From positions 7,378,001-7,442,000 of the forward strand of contig NZ_CP130713.1 in assembly GCF_030553055.1 (NCBI RefSeq): a DNA stretch of 64,000 nucleotides. Reading direction: 5' to 3'. Shown piece by piece: positions 7,715 to 15,419 of the stretch. This DNA is from Streptomyces sp. XD-27. GTDB lineage: Bacteria > Actinomycetota > Actinomycetes > Streptomycetales > Streptomycetaceae. Under the pieces are notes generated by a model. The model was not told where the DNA came from. It did no database searches and saw nothing but the letters and a program-made list of their open reading frames with translations. Numbering within the stretch: position 1 is the stretch's first letter; each line of letters begins with the position of its first letter. The translations under genes and the position numbers were made by a program.

Positions 7715-8881
7715 ATGGCCACAGATGCCTTACGTCCTGAACTATCCAGGCTTCCGTCCCTCACTGGGATGCGATTCATCGCGGCGCTTACCGTCTTCGT
7801 TTTCCATGCGACGGGGATGGGTTTCCTGCGCGGTGACGTCGGGGACTTGCTCACCGACGTGTTTGCGGACACCGGGACGCCGGGTGTGAGCTTCTTCTTC
7901 ATCCTGAGCGGCTTCATTCTGACCTGGTCGGCGCGGCCGCGAGACACCGTGCCGGGCTTCTGGCGGCGCCGGATGGCCAAGATCTACCCGAACCATCTGG
8001 TGGCCTTCGCGGCCGCCGCCGTGATCATGCTGATTGCCTCCGACCCGTTCGAGGCGAAGACGTTCTTCACCAGCCTCTTCCTCGTCCAGTCCTGGGTGCC
8101 GGAGTTCCCGGTGCCGACCGGGATGAACCCGGTGGCCTGGTCGCTGTCGTGCGAGGTCTTCTTCTACCTGACCTTCCCGCTGCTGCTGCCCCTTGTGCGG
8201 CGGCTGTCGGCGCGCGGTCTCTGGACGGCCGGCGGGGTGCTGCTCGTCGTCCCCTGGCTCGTGGTGCTGTTCGCCGAGCACCGCATCGACGGCGCCCCGA
8301 TGCCCGGTCAGGCCCTCGCGTACGAGCAGCTGTGGTTCGTTTACTTCTTCCCGCTGACCCGCCTGGTCGAGTTCGTGCTCGGCATCGTCGTGGCGCGTCT
8401 GGTGCTCACCGGTGCCATGCCGCGGGTGGGCCTGATCCCGGCCACGCTGTTCGCGGTGGGCGGCTTCGTGCTCAACGCGCACGTGCCGCACCTGTACAGC
8501 CTCGGCGGCACGGCCGCCTTCTGGGTCACACCGCTGATCGTCGCCGGTGTGACGGCCGACGCGCGCGGGACCCGCTCGTCGATGCGCGGCCGGGTCATGG
8601 TCAAGCTCGGTGAGATGTCGTTCGCCTTCTGCCTGGTGCACTCGCTTTTCCTGGTGTCCGCGCAGCGGTGGCTGGTGACGGGCATGTCGGACGGCGTCGC
8701 GCTCGCCACCCTCTTCGGATGCCTGGCGGCGAGCCTCGCCGCGTCGTACGCGATGTTCACCTGGGTGGAGAAGCCGCTGGTACGGAAGCTCGGCAGTGCC
8801 GCGCGACCGAAGACGGACTCGCCGCCACCGCCCACCGCCACCGCTCCCGCTCCCTTCGCGGCCATGGATGCCAAGGACTAG
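7715..8881 (+). CDS. Acyltransferase 3 family membrane protein
   Basis: The start is ATG 7715 with GTGGAGG 8 bp upstream; the longer frame from 7559 crosses the IS remnant. The 388-residue protein belongs to the acyltransferase-3/OafA-like O-acyltransferases. RLPSLTGMRFIAALTVFVFHATGMG holds the catalytic His and the R-x10-H motif in the first membrane helix, FFFILSGFILTWSARP is the second conserved block, and about ten hydrophobic segments follow. These integral membrane enzymes acylate sugars, lipids or small molecules. It stands alone between IS relics, so it may have arrived with them. Substrate unknown. Confidence 0.9.
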   Translation: MATDALRPELSRLPSLTGMRFIAALTVFVFHATGMGFLRGDVGDLLTDVFADTGTPGVSFFFILSGFILTWSARPRDTVPGFWRRRMAKIYPNHLVAFAAAAVIMLIASDPFEAKTFFTSLFLVQSWVPEFPVPTGMNPVAWSLSCEVFFYLTFPLLLPLVRRLSARGLWTAGGVLLVVPWLVVLFAEHRIDGAPMPGQALAYEQLWFVYFFPLTRLVEFVLGIVVARLVLTGAMPRVGLIPATLFAVGGFVLNAHVPHLYSLGGTAAFWVTPLIVAGVTADARGTRSSMRGRVMVKLGEMSFAFCLVHSLFLVSAQRWLVTGMSDGVALATLFGCLAASLAASYAMFTWVEKPLVRKLGSAARPKTDSPPPPTATAPAPFAAMDAKD

Positions 8882-8891
8882 TTGTGCTTTG

Positions 8892-9490
8892 TCAGGTGGT
8901 GTCGTATGGCTGCCATGGGGTGGGTTGGTGGCAGGTGGGGCAGGTGCCGGTCCAGGTGGCGATGAGGTGTTGGAGGAGGCCCAGGGCCTGGTAGAGGGTC
9001 AGGCCCTGGCAGGGGCTTTCACGACCGGCGGCCAGGACGTGCTCGCGCAGACTGACCGGGCGGGTGCGGTAGCGGGGCAGCGGCCTGGGCCCGAGCCCGC
9101 CGTAGGGCGGCTGGTAAGGCACCGCCTCCTCCGCGTGGGCGGTCAGCTCGCCTTTGACCTGCAGCGCATAGGCCAGGCCCCGCTCGTCCAAAGCGTGCCG
9201 GAAGTCTGCGTTCGCGCCGTAGCCGGTATCCGCGACCACAACCGCGGGCCGCAGCCCGAGGGCGGCCAGCTCATCGAGCATCTCCAGCGCGAGATGCCAC
9301 TTGGGCCGGTGATGTTCGGTGTCGGGGATGCGGCAGCGGTCGCGTCGGTCCGCCGCCTGGGGGCCGTCCCAGCTCGGGGGCAGGAACAGCCTCCATGACA
9401 ACGGGCACGAGACGGTATCGGAAGCGGCATGCAGGCTGACCCCGATCTGGCAATTGCCGACCTTGCACAGGGCGGGCGGTGTACAGGGCG
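8892..9490 (-). pseudogene. IS701-type transposase relic
   Basis: Reading on the minus strand, the frame contains CKVGNCQIGVSLHA, then SWRLFLPPSWDGPQ, KWHLALEMLDELAALGLRP and VVVADTGYGANADFR, the DDE transposase core of IS701-like elements (including the DTGYG Asp). The 5' part is missing and there is an internal deletion after LREHVLAAGRE, where the frame jumps to the C-terminal tail LTLYQALGLLQHLIATWTG. Too little remains for activity. Confidence 0.8.
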
Positions 9491-9588
9491 GCTTGGTAGA
9501 TGCGGACAGTCTTGTCGAAGCCGGTGGTCGTCCGCCGTGGCGCCCGCGCCGCGATACGTCCGAGGCGGTGCCTGGATCGTGTCTTTAA

Positions 9589-9670
9589 AGATCGTCTGAT
9601 CGTTGTGTGGATGTGCCGTTGACGGATGCCCAGTGGGCGCGGATCGAGCCGTTGATCCCTGGCGAAGCCG
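9589..9670 (+). pseudogene. IS5-type transposase 5' remnant (copy 2)
   Basis: The short segment DVPLTDAQWARIEPLIPG repeats the 5' remnant at 7352 in direct orientation, with nearly identical flanking DNA. Only about 25 codons are kept. Confidence 0.7.
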
Positions 9671-9722
9671 GTCAGGGTTCGTCGGGTGACCGAGGTGGAG
9701 GGGGGAAGCTCCAGCGGATCGT

Positions 9723-9985
9723 ATGAGGGGCAGCACCAGCACGGTGCGGGTGGCCCGCCCCGACGGCGCCCCGATCTACGTGATCCTGGACAACCTGACG
9801 GCCCACAAGGACGGGGGCATCCTGCGCTGGGCCAAGCGGAACAAGGTCGAGCTGTGCTTCACGCCGACGAACGCGTCCTGGGCGACCCGATCGAGGCGCA
9901 CTTCGGGCCGCTGCGGCAGTTCACCCTGGCCAACTCCAGTCATCCCAAAGGCATCCGCTGGGGCGGACGACCACTCACCGCCTGA
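9723..9985 (+). pseudogene. IS630-type transposase 3' remnant
   Basis: One frame encodes APIYVILDNLTAHKDGG followed by NKVELCFTPTNASW, and the next frame continues with DPIEAHFGPLRQFTLANSSH and ends GIRWGGRPLTA. Together these are the C-terminal catalytic part of an IS630-family transposase, with a frameshift near 9888 and a deletion before the end. The first Asp/Asn pair (LDN) and the IEAHF glutamate of the DDE site are visible, but the protein is dead. Confidence 0.8.
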
Positions 9986-10050
9986 TGAGGAAGCAACCTG
10001 GTGATCGCTTCAGGTCACAGCACCAGCGGTCCAGGAGTTCCAGCGGACGA

Positions 10051-10635
10051 TCACCCCTCGCCCACCTGCCGCCCGTCCGCCAGGTCCCGTACCGCCCGCT
10101 CCAGCCGCGTCCGCCGAGTCTCCGGCGTCGCGGCCTGGAGCAGCGGGAGCATCACGAGGTAGCGGGCGGTCCGGTCGAGCGCGTCGAACGCCGCACGTGC
10201 CGCCGGGTCCGCGGCTAGCGCCGCCGTAAGGTCGTCCGGGACAACAGCTGTCGCTTGCGATGCGTACGCGCGATCCCAGCGGCCGTCCTCCTGGGCGCGT
10301 TGGACCTCGGCGAGGCCGGGCTCTCGCATCCGGCCCGCCGCCGCCAGGGCCGCGACCTTCTCGACATTCACCCGCGACCACAGGCTCCTCGGTCGCCGTG
10401 GCCCGTACTTCTGCAGGTAATACCGGTCGTCCAAGCCCCGACGCTGCCCGGAGATCCAGCCCCAGCACAGCCCCACGTCGACCAGTTCGTCATCCGTGAC
10501 CGACGCGATCCCCGACGCCTTCTTCGCAACCTTGACCCACACGCCCTCGCGGCGGGCGTGGTGCTCGGCCAGCCAGTCCTCAAAGGCCGCCGCATCCGGG
10601 AACGCGACGACTTCCACCCCGTTGAACTCCTCCAT
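10051..10635 (-). CDS. YdeI/OmpD-associated family protein
   Basis: The start is taken at ATG 10635 (MEEFNGVEVVAFPDAAAF); the extra 22 residues of the longer frame are basic and unlike the family. The 194-residue protein has the YdeI signature: FEDWLAEHHARREGVWVKVAKK, VDVGLCWGWISGQRRGLDD and YLQKYGPRRPRSLWSRVNVEKV, then a C-terminal helical part with ALAADPAARAAFDAL that resembles the YdeI fold's partner helices. Members have been linked to bacteriocin or peptide tolerance in Salmonella; its role here is unproven. It is flanked by IS relics on one side and a divergent HIT-like gene on the other. Confidence 0.85.
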   Translation of the reverse strand: MEEFNGVEVVAFPDAAAFEDWLAEHHARREGVWVKVAKKASGIASVTDDELVDVGLCWGWISGQRRGLDDRYYLQKYGPRRPRSLWSRVNVEKVAALAAAGRMREPGLAEVQRAQEDGRWDRAYASQATAVVPDDLTAALAADPAARAAFDALDRTARYLVMLPLLQAATPETRRTRLERAVRDLADGRQVGEG

Positions 10636-10802
10636 GCGGGCCAGGCTAGCCCGGCCGCGCCCCGGTGAACCTTCCCTGGTGTGCCTCATCGCGCTCATCA
10701 ACGCCTACAACCGCATGAACGTCATCACCCAGCAGCCCGCCGGCGACTACCAGCCCGGGCAGTGGGGATAGCCGGCACCCCTCGGTGGATAGAGTCACCG
10801 TC

Positions 10803-11276
10803 ATGAGTGGTGACTGGCGGAAAGACCGCATCGGCAGCGCACTTCGGGGTGAGAATCCTGCGGTGCTCCGGCGGCTTGAAGCGGGCTTCGCCGTGATCGG
10901 GGACGTCCAGTTCCTCCCCGGATACTCGGTGCTTCTGACGGATGACCTCGCGGTACGACGACTTTCGGACCTCCCGAAGAGCAAGCGGCTGGGCTTTCTG
11001 TCCGACATGGATCGGTTGGGCGAGGCCGTCGAACGCGCCTGTCGGCGGCTGGACCCGGCTTTCCGGCGGGTGAACCTGGAAATCCTGGGGAACACCGACG
11101 GTTTCCTGCATGCGCATGTGTGGCCGCGGTTCGAATGGGAGCCTGCCGATCTCGTGGGTCTGCCAGTGTGGCTGTATCCGAGAGAGAGGTGGAGCGACGA
11201 GCAGTACGTGCTGGGTCCCCAGCACAGCGCGCTGCGCGAGGCGATCGGGGAGGAGCTGGACCACCTTGCGGAGTGA
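10803..11276 (+). CDS. HIT-like (diadenosine tetraphosphate hydrolase-type) protein
   Basis: The start is placed at ATG 10803; an in-frame ATG at 10785 would add six residues. The 157-residue protein has the HIT layout: strands around FAVIGDVQFLPGYSVLLTDD, helix FLSDMDRLGEAVERACRRLDP, then VNLEILGNTDGFLHAHVWPRF. The catalytic HIT motif (HxHxHxx) is reduced to HAHVWPR: the third His is replaced by Trp, so hydrolysis of dinucleotides is doubtful, although similar actinobacterial proteins carry this annotation. It stands alone. Confidence 0.75.
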   Translation: MSGDWRKDRIGSALRGENPAVLRRLEAGFAVIGDVQFLPGYSVLLTDDLAVRRLSDLPKSKRLGFLSDMDRLGEAVERACRRLDPAFRRVNLEILGNTDGFLHAHVWPRFEWEPADLVGLPVWLYPRERWSDEQYVLGPQHSALREAIGEELDHLAE

Positions 11277-11446
11277 GGGCAGGGGCGCCGGCCGCGGTCG
11301 GAATCACGCCTGCCACCGCACGGTGGCCGTACAGGTACGCAGGCCTGCCCACCCTGCTCGGCAGCGGGCAGCAATGCGACGAATGCCCCTTCGCCTCCGG
11401 CGCGGCTCGTACCCGCCCGGGTACGGGCCGCGCATCGGCGTGCCCC

Positions 11447-12250
11447 TCAGGGGAAGGTGAGCGGCTCAGCCTGGTAGGCCCGGTGAAGCAACTCCAGGAA
11501 GGAAGGCGCCTCGGGCAAGGACACAGAGCCGACGCGGTGTACCGCGACACCCGGCGTCCATGAGTTCATGACCACGCCGCCGGCCAACGCCGCCAGATCG
11601 GCCGGCGTGACCTCCTGGTCGCGCTGGGGTACACCGAGGCGATCCAACTGCCGACGCACGATGCCCATCGTGACCCCGCCCAGCATCTCGGCCACGGGCC
11701 ACACCACCGCGGCGCCGTCCCAGAAGGCCAGATTCCAGATCGACCCCTCGCTGAGCCGACCCCGACGGTCAACGAAGGCTGCGTCGTCGAAGCCCTGTCC
11801 GGCGGCCTGGCGGAGGAAATACGTCTTGGCCACCTCGCCGACATGCTTCACCGCCGGCAGGACCCGTTCGTACTCCACCGCCGCCAGCGCCAGCGGGCCC
11901 TCGGGGCCGGACGCGGCCGGTCCCGTACGGACCAGTACCTCAGGCTCCGCATCGGCCCCGGCCGCGGTGAACTCGCCGGCCGACGAGTACACCGTGGCCG
12001 TCAACGAGACGTCATCCGGGCCGGCTTCCAGCGCCGCCCGCAGAAAGGACCGCACCCGATCATCGGGTATCGCCCTGCCGAACAGCTCCACCGAGGCGCA
12101 CCGCAGCCGCTCCAGATGGAGGTCGAGACCGCGAACGCGGCCCCCACGCACCTGCATGGCAGTGAAGTGGGCATAGCCCGCGAAGGCGAGCGGCGCCAAT
12201 TCCTCGGCGGTCGCCGCCCGGCCATTACGTTGGACAACAAACGAGGTCAT
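11447..12250 (-). CDS. Aminotransferase class IV family protein
   Basis: The start is ATG 12250 (MTSFVVQRNGRAATA) with GGAG upstream. The 267-residue protein has the fold type IV PLP pattern: GYAHFTAMQVRGGRVRGLDLHLERL (N-terminal strand pair), AVKHVGEVAKTYFLRQAAGQG with the Schiff-base Lys in AVKHV, then DAAFVDRRGRLSEGSIWNLAF, the conserved EGSxxN phosphate-binding element, and a glycine-rich MLGGVTMGIVRR end. Members include aminodeoxychorismate lyase and branched-chain or D-amino acid transaminases; the substrate is not predictable. It is divergent from a MerR gene, with a MerR-type promoter between them. Confidence 0.88.
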   Translation of the reverse strand: MTSFVVQRNGRAATAEELAPLAFAGYAHFTAMQVRGGRVRGLDLHLERLRCASVELFGRAIPDDRVRSFLRAALEAGPDDVSLTATVYSSAGEFTAAGADAEPEVLVRTGPAASGPEGPLALAAVEYERVLPAVKHVGEVAKTYFLRQAAGQGFDDAAFVDRRGRLSEGSIWNLAFWDGAAVVWPVAEMLGGVTMGIVRRQLDRLGVPQRDQEVTPADLAALAGGVVMNSWTPGVAVHRVGSVSLPEAPSFLELLHRAYQAEPLTFP

Positions 12251-12343
12251 AGAGCACTCCAGCCGTACGGAACCGAGTAGACGCAAACGGGGCTTGGCGC
12301 CGACGCCGCGGACGAGCGCCGGGAATGTCGGCCCATGGGGCGA

Positions 12344-12374
12344 CGTTAAGGCTTCACATCGATGAGAAGGTCAA
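12344..12374 (-). promoter_or_regulatory. MerR-type promoter with 19-bp spacer
   Basis: On the minus strand TTGACC (12374-12369) and TTAACG (12349-12344) are separated by exactly 19 bp, the overlong spacer typical of MerR-activated promoters. The spacer holds an imperfect dyad, with arms TTCTCATC and GATGTGAA. It lies about 94 bp upstream of the aminotransferase start and 22 bp before the MerR gene. Confidence 0.6.
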
Positions 12375-12395
12375 GCTCAGATGGGGCGGGGTCAC

Positions 12396-12740
12396 ATGCT
12401 GATCGGGGAGTTGTCCCGGCGTACCGGGGTCAGCCCGCGGTTGCTGCGGTACTACGAGGCGCAGGGGTTGCTGGACGCCAGGCGCGGTCCGAACGGATAT
12501 CGCGACTACGACGAGGACTCGGTCCTCACCGTGCGGCAGGTGCGTGCCTTGCTGAACGCGGGCCTGTCCACCGAGGTGATCCGTTCGCTGCTGCCGTGCG
12601 CCCGCGGCGAGCGGCCGGAGTTCGACATGTGCGTGGACCTGCGAGCCATCCTGGATCGCGAGTTGGCGGCCGTGGATGAGCGCATCGACGGCCTCCGACG
12701 CAGCCGCAGCACCCTGGCGGGCTACTTGGGGAAGCCCTGA
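12396..12740 (+). CDS. MerR family transcriptional regulator
   Basis: The start is set at the second ATG (12396, MLIGELSRRTGV), because the family always begins with this helix; the frame also has ATG 12381. The 114-residue protein has the MerR winged helix: IGELSRRTGVSPRLLRYYEAQGLL, then GYRDYDEDSVLTVRQVRALLNAGLS, followed by a short dimerisation helix, ELAAVDERIDGLRRSRSTL. The effector region is short; a Cys at each of two positions (LLPCARGE, DMCVDL) could sense metal or redox. It probably activates the divergent aminotransferase through the 19-bp-spacer promoter. Confidence 0.9.
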   Translation: MLIGELSRRTGVSPRLLRYYEAQGLLDARRGPNGYRDYDEDSVLTVRQVRALLNAGLSTEVIRSLLPCARGERPEFDMCVDLRAILDRELAAVDERIDGLRRSRSTLAGYLGKP

Positions 12741-12939
12741 CCGATCACCGCTGACCCATCACCGCTGATCAACCCGGCTTTCGGAAGAGCCGTTCGCCCC
12801 GGAGCCCTCTGCTGCCGTACGCCGAGCGCGCCGGGCGCCCTCGCTCGCGAGCCTGGAACCGGGTGCCATCGCCTCGCGTCCCTCCCTCGCGGATGGTCAC
12901 CGAACGGGCGACCGCGGAACGGACGGATGTGGCAAGCGG

Positions 12940-13638
12940 ATGCGGGCGAGCGGAAAGCCGAGGCGACGGCGGTCGGGTAGCCGGAGGTGGCTGGTCTGCG
13001 TCGCGGCGATCGGCCTGACGGCCACCCTCTCCGGATGCCTCGGAGGAGACAACGACGACAATGGCGACAACGAGGACAACAATGAGGCGTCTGCGTCGTT
13101 CGGACCTGGCTGGGACCGCCAGGCCGAGCCCGGCACCCGGCACGACGTCGGCGGTGACGGGATGCCCCGCTTCCGCCTCACCCTGCCCGACGGGGTCCGG
13201 ATCGAGGAGGGCTACCCCCCGGTCGCTGCCTCAGGCACGCCGAGCGAATGCCGCATGCCGCCTCAGCGGGTCGCTGATGAGGACAACGTCTACTACTCCT
13301 GGTTCTCCGTGCCCACCTCCTGCACGGCCGACAGGGAAGCGAACGAGAACCCGCACAACGGAATGCACCCGCGCTACCGGTCCACCGCCGACATCCCGCC
13401 CTCGGTGAACAAGACCGCTCGCACGGTGCGCACTCCGCTGGGTCCGGCACGGGTGTTCACCCAGAAGTTCTGGAAGGCGACCAACGAATATCACTCCTTC
13501 TACGAGCCGTTCGTGGTCATCACCCTGGACAGGCCCGCGGACCCGAAGCACCCAACGCTGGTGTTCACCTCGGAGGAGGCCGAGATCTCCGAAAGCGACC
13601 TGGTCCGCGTCGTCACCAAGGACCTGGCTCCCCGCTGA
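12940..13638 (+). CDS. Putative secreted lipoprotein
   Basis: The 232-residue product starts with a basic twin-arginine-rich stretch (KPRRRRSGSRRW), then the hydrophobic helix LVCVAAIGLTATL and the lipobox LSGC with Cys at about residue 33, so it is likely lipidated and surface-anchored. An Asp/Asn-rich linker (GGDNDDNGDNEDNNE) follows. The mature domain of about 180 residues is soluble, with aromatic strands such as NVYYSWFSVPTSC and EYHSFYEPFVVITL; it matches no family I know. There is no operon partner. The stop codon lies inside a strong hairpin shared with the convergent gene. Confidence 0.75.
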   Translation: MRASGKPRRRRSGSRRWLVCVAAIGLTATLSGCLGGDNDDNGDNEDNNEASASFGPGWDRQAEPGTRHDVGGDGMPRFRLTLPDGVRIEEGYPPVAASGTPSECRMPPQRVADEDNVYYSWFSVPTSCTADREANENPHNGMHPRYRSTADIPPSVNKTARTVRTPLGPARVFTQKFWKATNEYHSFYEPFVVITLDRPADPKHPTLVFTSEEAEISESDLVRVVTKDLAPR

Positions 13639-13658
13639 ACCGGCCCGTCCAGCGGGGA
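13629..13658. terminator. Hairpin between convergent genes
   Basis: TCCCCGCTG (13629-13637) pairs perfectly with CAGCGGGGA (13650-13658) across a 12-nt loop. The stem overlaps the lipoprotein stop codon and sits before the end of the convergent oxidoreductase gene. There is no T-tract, as is common for Streptomyces terminators. Confidence 0.5.
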
Positions 13659-13683
13659 ACGGCCAGTCCGCCGTGGTCGGCGC

Positions 13684-14616
13684 TCAGGACACCTCCAGGA
13701 CGATCTTGCCGCGGGCCCGGCCCTCCTGGCTCCGGCGGATGGCCTCGGCGGCCTGGGGGAGCGGGAAGACCGCGTCGACCGGCACGGTCAGCCTCCCGGC
13801 GTCCGCGAGCTCGGCGAGCGCGGTCAGATCGGCGGTGTCCGGGCGTACCCACACCATGTGGCCGCCCTTCTGCTTGACCTCGCCGTCGGCGATGGAGGCC
13901 ACTCGGCCGCGGTCCTTGAGCAGGTCCTGAGAGACGTCCACGACCCCACCGCCGACGAAGTCCAGGGCCACATCGACCCCTTCGGGCGCCAGCGCCCGCA
14001 CCCGCTCGGCGAGGCCGTCGCCGTAGGTGACGGGCTCGGCGCCCAGGGAGCGCAGGAAGTCGTGGTTGCGCTCGCTGGCCGTGCCGATGACGCGCGTGCC
14101 CTGGGCGACCAGGATCTGGACGGCGAGCGAGCCGACGCCGCCGGCCGCGGCGTGCACCAGCGCCGTCTCGCCGGCCTTCGTGCCGACCCGCTTGATCGAC
14201 TGGTACGCCGTCAGACCGGCGAGCGGAAGCCCTGCCGCCTGCTGCCAGCTCAGCGCGGCGGGCTTGCGCGCCAGGGTCCGCACCGGCGCGGCGACCAGTT
14301 CGGCGTAGGTGCCGTGCTGCACCGCGTCCTTGCGGACATAGCCGATGACCTCGTCACCGACCTCGAACTCGGTCGCGTCGGCGCCGACCGCCTCGACCAC
14401 GCCCGCCACGTCCCACCCCGGAACGAGCGGGAAGTGCGCATCCATCATCGGGTCGAGATAGCCGGCGAGGATCTTCCAGTCGACGGGGTTGATCCCGGCT
14501 GCCTTGACCCTGACCAGGACCGAGTCCGGGCCCACCTTCGGATCGGGCAGGTCGGTGTATTCGAGGACCTCGGGGCCGCCGTAGCTCTTCGTGCTGATTG
14601 CCTTCATGGTCGTCAC
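13684..14616 (-). CDS. Zinc-free NADP-dependent quinone oxidoreductase (MDR family)
   Basis: A 310-residue medium-chain dehydrogenase/reductase of the quinone oxidoreductase branch: MKAISTKSYGGPEVLEYTD start, AAGINPVDWKI, PGWDVAGVVEAVGAD, then the Rossmann motif AAAGGVGSLAVQILVAQG (AxxGGVG) and GKIVLEVS at the C terminus. The catalytic and structural zinc Cys clusters of alcohol dehydrogenases are absent. GTG 14616 or ATG 14607 can start it; the second gives the more typical N terminus. It reduces enones or quinones with NADPH. It is followed downstream by a convergent gene; upstream is a TetR gene on the same strand, about 80 bp away, that may regulate it. Confidence 0.9.
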   Translation of the reverse strand: MTTMKAISTKSYGGPEVLEYTDLPDPKVGPDSVLVRVKAAGINPVDWKILAGYLDPMMDAHFPLVPGWDVAGVVEAVGADATEFEVGDEVIGYVRKDAVQHGTYAELVAAPVRTLARKPAALSWQQAAGLPLAGLTAYQSIKRVGTKAGETALVHAAAGGVGSLAVQILVAQGTRVIGTASERNHDFLRSLGAEPVTYGDGLAERVRALAPEGVDVALDFVGGGVVDVSQDLLKDRGRVASIADGEVKQKGGHMVWVRPDTADLTALAELADAGRLTVPVDAVFPLPQAAEAIRRSQEGRARGKIVLEVS

Positions 14617-14696
14617 AACGCGTGACTGCCCGCAAGCATTCCCGAGTCGGAGGGAAGGTCACCGGATCGGCGTACGGCCGCACCGACCGGCCCGGC

Positions 14697-15355
14697 TCAG
14701 GCTTCCCGCGCCCCCACGGCGCGCAGCAGGAACGGGAGCAGCTCGTGGATCGCCGCCTCGCCGGAGGAGGTGACGCCGTCCGCGGGCGCCCCGTGTGCGG
14801 CGTCGGGGTCAGGAAGAGGCGGCTGACCATGGAGCCGACGACCAGGTCGGCGAGCACATGCGCGTTCTCCAGAGGCGGGATGTCGCCGCGGTCGACGGCG
14901 CGGCGCACCACGGTGGCGGCCCGGTCGCGGACCGGCTCGACGATCGCGGTGTCCAGGACCCGGGCCAGGGCCTCGTTGTGCGCGGACTCGCCGATCAGCA
15001 CGTGCAGCAGCCGCCCGCCGGGGCCCTCCAGCGTCTCGGCCTTGTCCCGGAGCAGTGCGACCAGGTCGCCTTCGAGGGTGCCGGTGTCCGGCTGTGGGCC
15101 GAGGTCGCTCGCCCAGCGCACGGCCGTGCCCACGACCAGGTCCTCCTTGGAGCGCCAGCGGCGGTAGAGAGTCGCGGTGGAGACCCCGGCCCGTTTGGCG
15201 ACCGCGGCCGTGGTCAGCCCGCCGTACCCGCTCTCCTGGAGGACCTGGACGGTGGCCTCCAACAGGGCCCTGTCGCGCGCCGCGTCCCGCGGGCGGCCAC
15301 GGGCCGGCGGCCGCCCGGCCGCCGCGGTCTGGATGCTCTCGGTACGTTCGCCCAC
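14697..15355 (-). CDS. TetR family regulator (single-base frameshift near 14800)
   Basis: From GTG 15355 the frame gives a TetR DNA-binding domain: ARDRALLEATVQVLQESGYG, then LTTAAVAKRAGVSTATLYRR and WRSKEDLVVGTAVRWASD, followed by a TetR_C-type ligand domain with GRLLHVLIGESAHNEALARV. At about 14800, after RLFLTPTPHTG, that frame becomes nonsense, while the neighbouring frame continues as GEAAIHELLPFLLRAVGAREA and stops at 14697, the expected family length of about 219 residues. I treat it as one gene with a probable sequencing indel. It is divergent from an aldehyde dehydrogenase across a 25-bp palindrome. Confidence 0.82.
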
Positions 15356-15380
15356 ACCTGGAGTCTATCGACCCGCTATT

Positions 15381-15405
15381 ACGAAACGAAAAGTTTTCGT
15401 TTCGT
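15381..15405. promoter_or_regulatory. 25-bp palindromic operator
   Basis: ACGAAACGAAAA (15381-15392), a central G at 15393, and the exact complement TTTTCGTTTCGT (15394-15405) make a perfect dyad in the 64-bp divergent gap. It is strikingly AT-rich for this genome and sits 15 bp from the aldehyde dehydrogenase ATG, so it is the likely TetR operator for both genes. Confidence 0.82.
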
Positions 15406-15419
15406 GTAGCCTTGGGGCC

